This document shows, piece by piece, positions 47,457 to 55,104 of a stretch of 55,104 nt of DNA. The translations under genes and the position numbers were made by a program. Each line of letters begins with the position of its first letter. The first letter of the stretch is position 1. The DNA is taken from positions 95,463-150,566 of the forward strand of contig PDUO01000088.1 in NCBI GenBank assembly GCA_003008705.1, given 5' to 3'. Below the pieces are notes generated by a model. That model was given only the letters and a program-made list of their open reading frames with translations. It was not told where the DNA came from and ran no database searches. The DNA comes from Pezicula radicicola. Its lineage: Eukaryota > Ascomycota > Leotiomycetes > Helotiales > Dermateaceae.

Positions 47457-47890
47457 AATAAGATGTGAGACTTAGTTTTTAGGCCCAAGATATATGGTCG
47501 ATGTCAATACTGTCACGTTGGGGAAGCTGCCTGGTAAGAGAAGAGATTACTAATGACCGGCCCCTGTCTCCTTACTGTTAGACCGAATCTTCGTTAGTAG
47601 ACTAAAATATGCAATGTTCGTCAGAGAAGGTCAGGAGCATGCTGGTTGGGTTATATAACCAAATCACCGGCGGTAAACACCGATGAGTATATCCGAGAGG
47701 TATGGCCGTGAAACATAGGAGAACTGAGCTTTATTGAAGGTTCTTGGAATCACTACCATCATCTTTCTGAACTGCCATTACAGCACAAAGTACAAAGAGG
47801 GCTACCAAGCAAGCCAAGACTAGCTAGTTTGAAGGTTGCCGAAGTCATACTTAGCCTATTCCGCTGGAAAAACAAAAGTCCCTGTTAATT
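47457..47890. other. Divergent region, hydrolase/GMC oxidoreductase
   Basis: The two genes diverge here, so the promoters should be inside. The N-terminal FAD-binding part of the GMC protein, which should start near here, cannot be found, suggesting a deletion. No other gene is supported. Confidence 0.4.
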
Positions 47891-47899
47891 GTATAGTCA

Positions 47900-49496
47900 G
47901 GAAATCGAAACAAAGTGCACCATGTCCCAAAAGGCAAGATACTAGGTGGATCGAGCGGTATCAATTTTATGGCATACGGTCGGCCATCATTACAAGATAT
48001 CAACAACTGGGAGAAGATCTTAGGAGTCACTGGTTGGTCGTAGGAAGACCTTCTTCCTTATTATATGAAAAGCGAGCACTTGGAATGGGATCAACCCAAT
48101 ATCCAGAATCGAGACTCTAGCCTGTGTCCTTTGCAACCGCAATATCACGGCTTACAGGGCGTCATTCATACCTCTATCCCCCTAGCAAGCTCCGATAGAG
48201 AACTCTCTTTTGCGGGCCTTGGATGAGGAATCGGGTCTTTCACGGCCTTTGGAACCGTGGAATTGGTCACACGTAGGTTTCTTCCGATCGCTGTTCACGA
48301 TGGACCGAACTACACTGCCAATCCGCAGCTATGTAGCGAACGGGTATCTAGGACCTGCTCTCAACCGTCCTAATCTGAAGGTCTTGACGAATGCCATGTC
48401 TAGTCGAATCCTACTCAACGGGGAGAGGAGAGCAACAGGCGTGGAGTTCTGGTCAGAAGTCAAGTTCCACCAGGTATCGGCCGAGCGTGAAGTCATCCTC
48501 TGTGCTAGGTCTATCGAGAGCCCAAAACTTCTTGAACTGTCTGGCATCGGCGACCCTGCTATTCTAAGCACGGCCAAGATTCCATATGTTGTTCCACTTC
48601 CGGCAGTTGGAAACAATCTCCAGAAAAAGCCAGTCTCGGCCGTGGTTTACGCGCTGGCACCTGGAGGTGTATCCGTCGATTCTCTCTGGATGGATCCAGC
48701 ACTCTTCCAGAAGCACCAACAACTGTACCGAGAACAGCACGACGGCGCTCTTTCAGGGCCCATCAGCCTCATGGGCTTTGTACCTTACGCCTTGCAAGCC
48801 TCCTGCGATGAGCTCGGTGACACGCTTCAACACGCCTTGCTCTCAGACAATGAAGGGTTGTCGCCAACGCAAACCTTGCGGCGTCAGAGGATCATGGCTT
48901 ATTTGCTCGATCTACAGTCCGCGAGCATGCAGTTCGTGGGGATCCCATCTACGTTCGGCATTGCTAGTGCGTTCGAGGACTGCAGCAAGATCTCGCCTGG
49001 GCCGAGCTCTAGTCGCAACGCGAGCTACTCGATCATGTTCAGCTCCATGTATCCCATGTCCGAAGGCAGCGTTCATGTTCGGTCCACAGATCCTCCCGCT
49101 ATGCCCCGGATAGACCTGGGATTCTTGTCCCATTCAGCCGATGTCGATGTCTTGGCCACCGCAGCAGCCTTTGCAGACCGCGTCTTTCAGTCCAGTCATA
49201 TGCGATCAGAAGTCATTGAGAGAGTCCAGCCACCGCCTGATGTGAACCTACAGGATCGAACCCAGGCTCGCGCCTATGTTCAGGAGAACATGATGAGCTA
49301 CCATCATCCGCTTGGAACGTGTGCACTCGGATTAGTCGTGGACGGTAAGCTGCGTGTCCACAACGTGCAGGGGCTCCGTGTGGTTGATCCCAGTGTAATT
49401 CCTTCCTAAGTGAGTCATGCCATTTTGGCTACGGTCTATGCTATTGCAGAAAAGGGCGCAGATCTCATTAAGGAGGATTACTCCTCTTTAATTTAA
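47900..49496 (+). pseudogene. GMC oxidoreductase pseudogene, N-terminally truncated
   Basis: The readable protein begins near 47905 with [16 protein letters not shown], the GMC signature, followed by [23 protein letters not shown] stands where the family has Trp (GWS, TAG, EDLLPYYMKSEHLE). The frame shifts near 48200, after which a 399-codon frame runs RSYVANGYLGPALNRPNLKV, then CARSIESPKLLELSGIG and the catalytic YHHPLGTCALG. A TAA at 49407-49409 interrupts VIPS before VSHAILATVYAIAEKGADLI, and the natural stop is at 49494-49496. The FAD-binding GxGxxG N-terminus, roughly 80 residues, is missing. These flavoenzymes oxidise alcohols to aldehydes; in the cluster it would oxidise a side-chain alcohol. 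Both stops are RIP-type changes. Confidence 0.85.
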
Positions 49497-49735
49497 AAAT
49501 AGATGCATCTATAAGACGTTAGTCTTAGACTACTTATTATTTATATAATAGTATATGTCTTATATACTATAAAGAGGAACTTAGAAAAAAATAGTATCTT
49601 TTTTCTATAGATAATAGGATTAATAATAAGATTATTTTTGTAACTAATAAATTAAAAGTATAAATTAAATATAAACATCTTAGTAAAAACTTTATAATTA
49701 AATAAAAGTATAAAGTTATTAAAATTTACAAAACA
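49497..49735. repeat. Short AT-rich RIP-like block
   Basis: Very AT-rich stretch beginning right after the GMC stop codon. There is no coding frame. It resembles the larger mutated blocks but is not bounded by clear terminal repeats. Confidence 0.55.
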
Positions 49736-50103
49736 GGAGTGTAATAATAATCAATGTTAGCGGTTGTATTCCCTATTAATACAGCTCCTCAAATGTATTA
49801 TTATTATCCTCATTAGGCGCTTATAACCACGTAAGGCAGGGATAACGACTTATAATCTACCAGACCTGCCTGTCACACCCGGCTGAGTGCATTGCACTCT
49901 CCAATACCGGAAGTCGTTACGCTCAGTGCAAGGGATAATATACGACGTCCTGTGTTTCAGTTAAAGGTTGTAACAGCATTCCAGCCCAGATAAAAATGTG
50001 TCCTTCAACCATATCCTGATCTGGAAGCGCAGGGACTGGCTGGATATACGTTAGTTATGAGGATCTCAAGAATAGGTTTTGATATTGTGACTTCACCAGC
50101 CTC
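49736..50103. other. Intergenic region with a small palindrome
   Basis: At 49737-49830 inverted words occur: GTGTAATAATAATCAATG against CAAATGTATTATTATTATCC, with an inner GGTTGTATT/AATACAGC pair. This is possibly a small fold-back element. No gene seen. Confidence 0.35.
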
Positions 50104-51040
50104 CTAACTCACCTCGGAGAGAAGAGTGGCTTGTCTAATCCCCATGTGCTGCCCAATCCAGCAAAGATAATGGCAGAAGTAGGTACGTAATGGTGCCGAC
50201 GCAAGCGAGCAATTCAAAGCCACAAAGAGCGGATGTAGGAGCAAAAGTCCACCTACTGGCCGACCTAGTGGAACTTCACCTTGACTCTTTATGGCTTGAA
50301 TGAAGGCCACGGGGTCTGATGCTAGATGATAAGGAATAGAGGCGACAAACGCCGCGACCAGAGCATTTGCTCGTTGCTGGAGCGCTGATATAATGCGATC
50401 CTCTACAGTTGAGAGGCGCTGGATACAACGGATGAGGATTTCGAGAAGCATTAGATATGTTTTTCGATAAGTGTTCCAGACCGCAACAATATACACTAGA
50501 TTCTTAATATCAATCGGGAAAGTTTTTGAAATCACAATCACAGCATACACTTACAGTCGAGGTATGTATCCACAGGCCCTGGCCAGTAGTACCGACAAGT
50601 CCATGACCCAGCCGTTAATTCTTGGATGGTGCCGACAACTCTAGGCATCCATTCTTTTGGCTGATCTTTGGCCCAGCAGACGAAATCTCGATCCAAGGAC
50701 TCGGTATCTTGATGTAGCGCCAGGACTTCTTCGCGGGGTGATGTAGGCTTTGACAATACATTTTCAGCGCGCTTGAAAAGCGTGTTGCAGCGAATGAGGA
50801 TGAGGTCGAGATTTTGAACAATGTCCTGGGGAATGGGGACACAAAGCACGCCAGGAGTCTGCATTTGTTAGCCTCGTCCCTCCGTGTCAATCGAGGCAGT
50901 CAGCTTAAGGCGTACGCACCTTTAGCGGCTGCTTCAATAACAAGGTGTTGGAGAGCTGAAACAAGGTTACTCCCGTTAAGAAGTCAAATGGTAAAACGTC
51001 GCTTAACAACATACCGCAAACCCCACGCACGTGGGTGATG
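50104..51040 (-). pseudogene. C-terminal half of a fungal regulator-like protein
   Basis: The minus strand gives HITHVRGVCGMLLSD, an intron (50859-50919), VPIPQDIVQNLDLILIRCNT and GPVDTYLDC, an intron (50495-50554, GTAAGT...TAG), then VYIVAVWNTYRKTYLMLLEI and further helical text to 50104. The W-G-VD-Y-D plus WN-YR pattern is typical of the C-terminal region of Zn2Cys6-type regulators. The splice sites look functional and there is no stop within these exons, but the N-terminal half with the DNA-binding domain is missing; AT-rich repeat DNA begins 400 bp upstream. This is a truncated gene, or its 5' exons lie in degraded sequence. Confidence 0.5.
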
Positions 51041-51442
51041 TGCTGTCCTGGGTATGATTTACTGCTGCTGAAGATCTACGGCCCCATGTTAGCCTGACTA
51101 TGTGACTAATATAGTATTTTATCCAGGACGCGTGCGCTTCAGGTTTAAATTCAGTTTCAGTTTCAGGCTCATGCTTACTTCCTACAAACCCAGGAGTACA
51201 CCAGTCACCAACAAATAAACTATAGGAATGCCGGTTCGCGCAAGCGAGGCCTGAAATGAGAGCAGGAGATTTCCATACTGCTATGCGGCGGCTTGAACCA
51301 GAGATGGTCTCGCCATGCGATTTCCCACTGCTACTAAGGCGAGAATCCTAGTAGCGCCAGCAAGATCAGATGCAGATCCGGCCTCGTTAAGCAACGTTAG
51401 TAGTCCATCAAGAAAGCCCCGGGATAGGCTCGGGTGAGCCGG
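51041..51442. other. Region next to the AT-rich block
   Basis: No supported gene. Normal base composition until about 51440, where it switches sharply. Confidence 0.45.
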
Positions 51443-52380
51443 CGGCATGACACTTAATTTATTTAAGCTTCTATTTAAACTAATTTTAGAAGAGGCTAGA
51501 ATAAAGTCTAATATAAATATTAGATTATAGGCTATAAATATAAGGAAAAGAGGCAGGGTAGGTAGGTAGGTTAGGGTTATCGAATAGAGTTATAATACTA
51601 TAGTGCTAATAGGTAGGACGCTTGAACCCAGCTTGAACTAGGGTTAAACCAGGGTTTATATAGGCTTCGGATAGGGTTTATATAAGTTTTAAACTAGGTT
51701 TAAACCGGGTATAACCCGGCTTAACTCTCTATAGAGCGTCTATAATATCTTAAGCTACTCTAATTAGTTTAAGGGTTAACTATATAAAAAGTACTTAGAG
51801 GGTTTTATCTCTAAGGTACTAGTCTTATATATATTATAATAGTCCCCTAGAGGTAATTTTTAGTAAAAACTCTAAATCTTCTATTAGATCTTTTTTAGGG
51901 TTATTATTTATAGAGCTATAAGCTAAGTGACTTTAATTATATTATATTATAAGAGATTTAAATTTTAAGTTTTAATAAGTCTTATAGTTAGCTTATTAAT
52001 AAAGATAAGAATAAAAATTAATAAGAATATAGTAGTCTATAGTATAATAGTCTTATAATAATTAAAATTACTTAAGTAGGTTTATAGGTTTCTTAGATAT
52101 TAAATTAATTAATTAAGTTTTATAAACTATACTTAATTCTTAGATTTAGAAAAGATTATAAATAGTTTATAAGTTAAAAATTATATAATATTATAATAGC
52201 TTAAATAATAAAGCTATAAAGGTAATTTTAGAAATATATAGTAGTTTATACTATAATAGTTGTATAATAATTGAAATTGCCTAAATAAGACTAGTAGTTT
52301 ATAAGATATTAAAGGTTAAAGTTAAACCCTATAAGGCCCTATAGTTATAGGGGGCTTTAGGGCTCTAAGGGTTAAAATAA

Positions 52381-53790
52381 TGTTGTATTTTATAATTACG
52401 CACTATAATAACCTGTAGCTATAGTGACCTTTAGTAGTCACTAAAACTCTATAATTATATTTACTACTTTCGTGTATAATTTCAGCTATACTAGTTATAT
52501 AACCTTAGTTTCTGTATTATATACTTCCTTATTAGGAACAGTATATATAAGACGCTAAACTAGCTAAATTGAATAGATAGGGAAGGAGAAAACTAAATTT
52601 ATAGTTTTCTAGTTTAGGAAGATTAAGCAGGAATAGTAGGGTCTAATTAAGTAGACTAAATAAGGTAATTTATATGAACTACCTATTAGGGTAGTTTATA
52701 CAACTATATACTTATAATATTTATTTTATATTATTTTATATTATTTTATTTTACTAGTGTTTTATAAGTAAAGTAAAGCCTTCCTAACTTAGTAGTTTAT
52801 ACAACTTAGTCTATACTAAATATAGTAGTATTTATAACTAGTCTTTTATATATAGATAGCCTCTCTTTCTTGGTAGATAATCATCTTCGAATTCAAGTCT
52901 TTAGTTCTATATATTATTACCTCCTACCTATCTATTATTACTCTATTCGATATACCTCCTACTACCCTATATTTATAGTATTCTTTAGGCTATACCTACC
53001 CTACCTAATACAACCTATCCTACCCTGTATTTATAGCTTATAACCTAATAAATAAGTTTAAATTACTAGGATCTACTCTAAACTACTAGAAGCTAGGCTT
53101 AATTATACTAGGATCTATTAGACTTATTTAAGCCTAGTTTAGGCCTAGTTTAATCCTAGTTTAAGTATCTATAGAAGGGTACCTAAGTAGGTAGATTAAA
53201 GATAATAATAGTATAAGGAGTTTAAAGACTTAAATTTAAAGTTATCTATCTACTAAGAGAGAGAGGATATTTATATATAAAAGGCTAGTTATAAAGATTA
53301 TTATATTTTATATAAACTAAGTTATATAAACTACTAAGTTAGGAAAGCTTTACTTTACTTATAAAATATAAGTAAAATAATATAATATAAAATAAAATAC
53401 TATATAAAATAATATATATATTATAAGTATATAGTTATATAAATTAAGTACTTTAATAGTAAATTTATATAAATTACCTTATTTAATCTACTTAATTAGA
53501 CTAGGTATATTATTCCTACTTAATCTTCTTAAACTAGAAACTAGTTTATAACTAGAAAATTACTAATTTAGTTTTCTCCTTATTTATTTAATTTAATTAG
53601 TTTTACTTATAATATATACTATTCCTAATAAGGAAGTATATAATATAGAAACTAAGGTTATATAACTAATAAAACTAGAGTTATATATAAAAGTAATAAA
53701 TATAATTATAAGAGTTTAGTAATTACTAAAGGTTACTATAGCTATAGGGTATTATAGTATATAATTATAAAATATAATAAATAAACTTAG
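52381..53790. repeat. Large inverted duplication inside the AT-rich block
   Basis: The sequence 52381-52915 recurs in reverse complement at about 53230-53790. Shared landmarks are ATAACCTTAGTTTCTGTATT (ATAACCTTAGTTTCTATATT in the other arm), ACTTCCTTATTAGGAA, GTAAAGTAAAGC-TTCCTAAC and AACTTAGTAGTTTATA. The loop is about 310 bp. The right arm has fewer C residues, so it is the more strongly mutated copy. The arms are probably two insertions of one repeat in opposite orientation, for example LTRs or MITEs. Confidence 0.7.
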
Positions 53791-53870
53791 TAGTTCCTAA
53801 GATATTAGTACTTAAAATTAGGACCTATAAGGCCCTATAGCTATAGGGGGCTTTAGAGGTTAAAATGGTT

Positions 53871-53920
53871 TTAAACTACTTTAAACTACTCTAAACTACT
53901 CTAAACTACTCTAAACTATA
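53871..53920 (+). repeat. Tandem 10-bp repeat CTAAACTACT
   Basis: Five consecutive decamers of the type TTAAACTACT or CTAAACTACT, the last ending CTAAACTATA. A simple tandem array inside the AT-rich block. Confidence 0.75.
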
Positions 53921-55104
53921 GTTTACTCTAATCTAATCTAGCTTAAATAAATCTAAACTACTTTAATCTACTAGGATCCTTTAAATTAGTTTAAGCCTAG
54001 TTTAAACCTAGTTTTACCTTAGTTTAAGTATTTATAAAAGGGTATCTAAGTAGTTTCTTATATTACCTTTTACTAATAAGTTAAATAAAATATTAATTTA
54101 GTTTTTCTTATAGTAAATATCTAATTAAGTATACTACTTATATATAGCTATATAACTAATAAGATAGTATATAAAAATATAAGTTTACTTACTCTAAGAA
54201 TAACTTTTTATAATATTTATATATTTAGAAACTACTATAATATAAAGTAAATATACCTCTTTATAATAATATATTCCTTAGTTAAGAATAAGACTATACT
54301 TATATACTAAAGCTTAAGAATAAATACCTTTATATATAAATAAGACTATATATAATATCTACTATAAGTAATATAATTATATAGTTAAAGTTACTAAAGT
54401 CTAAGTATAGTATATTATATAAAAATAATATACTAATAGATAATTATATAAATTAAATACTATAACCTTTATACTTAGTAGAGTTTAATTATAAGGATTT
54501 AAACTAAAAGACTTTTCTACTCTCTAAGTAATATAAATAAAAGGTAGAGAATATATATAAAAACTAATATAGTCTTTATATAAGGTTATTATTAGTAAAA
54601 TATAATATATATAGTTTATTAATTAATTATAATTATATTTTCTTAAGGAAGATAAAGAGGTAGAAATAGAGATATTTATAAGTATAAAGTAATTATATAT
54701 TATATCTAAATAATCTAGTTAATTAACTAATTAAGACTTAATAATATTTTAATACTTCTACTTAAGTTTAGCTTAGTTAGATTCTTATACTCTCTTATAA
54801 GTTAACTTCTTTATTCTCTTTCTTACTTATTTAATTTTATTTAATTAATTCTTATTTAAATAACTTCCTTTCTTTTTAGTTATTAGATAAGATAAGTACT
54901 TATCTATACTAGTATTAACTCTTCTAAAGTTTTCTTTATTCTTATATCCTTTACTTCTTTCTATTCTATAATTCTAAGTAAGATATTAGAGGTTATTTTC
55001 TTAATACTTAATATTAAGATAATTTTAAAGATTATAGTTTCTAACTAGATTCTAATTAATCTTATATATATCTCTTCCTTAGTATTATATATATTATATA
55101 TATT

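Larger units (their letters stand above)
51443..55104. repeat. AT-rich RIP-mutated repeat block
   Basis: Over 3.6 kb of extremely AT-rich DNA in which C is nearly always followed by T or C. CpA, TpG and CpG are almost missing and no gene can be read. At 51590-51760 and 53040-53190 are degenerate TTAAACC/GGTTTAA-type words. A block CCTAGTTTAAGTATCTATAG with surroundings at about 53090-53195 recurs directly at about 53965-54055. It consists of transposon remains and runs off the window. Confidence 0.85.

Noticed and set aside
51590..51760. AGGGTT-containing stretch as telomeric repeat
   Set aside because: Words are GGGTTTA/TTAAACC-like and irregular, not tandem TTAGGG; this is mutated repeat DNA rather than a telomere.
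1..55104. CRISPR arrays, rRNA and tRNA genes
   Set aside because: No regular direct repeats with unique spacers, no rRNA-like blocks, and no cloverleaf I could recognise by eye; CRISPR is not expected in a fungal nuclear genome.

Overview
The window is nuclear DNA of a filamentous ascomycete (Pezizomycotina). Evidence: short GT..AG introns of about 50-105 bp with CTAAC-like branch sites, fungal-only protein families (non-reducing polyketide synthase with SAT domain, UstYa/DUF3328 proteins, Zn2Cys6 regulators, FSH-type hydrolase), and isochore-like AT-rich blocks that almost lack CpA, TpG and CpG, the footprint of repeat-induced point mutation (RIP). Most genes are broken by stops of the CAA->TAA, CAG->TAG, CGA->TGA or TGG->TAG kind plus small frameshifts. 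I read the window as an accessory, probably silenced, genomic compartment.

Layout. 1-290: AT-rich mutated repeat. 1.7-3.65 kb: two tail-to-tail UstYa-family pseudogenes. 5.35-5.47 kb: a 118-bp palindromic element. 6.84-7.16 kb: LINE reverse transcriptase relic. 7.2-9.13 kb: SRPK-like kinase pseudogene on the minus strand, whose intron holds a RIP-mutated TIR transposon (7575-8922, TA target duplication). 9.9-12 kb: unrecognised relics. 13.6-17.0 kb: long Ulp1/C48 cysteine protease gene with a C-terminal coiled coil, interrupted by one TAA. 17.3-19.6 kb: DDE-integrase (Ginger/GIN1-like) transposon relic. 22.65-24.85 kb: amidase pseudogene (minus) beside a CmcJ/AsaB-like oxygenase pseudogene (plus). 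25-29.5 kb: nothing recognised with confidence.

30.4-49.5 kb is a fossil secondary-metabolite cluster. A non-reducing PKS (SAT-KS-MAT-PT-ACP-CMeT-R, 30423 to about 38240) is followed by an MFS transporter and a FAD monooxygenase of the TropB/AzaH kind (both minus), an intact EthD-domain protein (plus), a Zn2Cys6 regulator (plus), a cytochrome P450 (minus), an FSH/CitA-like serine hydrolase (minus) and a GMC oxidoreductase (plus). The set fits a methylated aryl-aldehyde polyketide that is released reductively, hydroxylated or dearomatised by the flavoenzyme, and tailored further by P450 and GMC enzymes, as in citrinin, azaphilone and tropolone pathways. The product cannot be named. The cluster is dead as read: catalytic residues in MAT, PT and P450 are replaced by Tyr, and the FAD monooxygenase has lost its start codon and C-terminus.

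50.1-51.0 kb holds the C-terminal half of another regulator-like gene. From 51.44 kb to the end is AT-rich RIP-mutated repeat DNA with a large inverted duplication. The working idea is that a once complete cluster, flanked and partly scrambled by repeats, decayed by RIP-type mutation and deletion; only the EthD gene, and nearly the hydrolase, remain readable.
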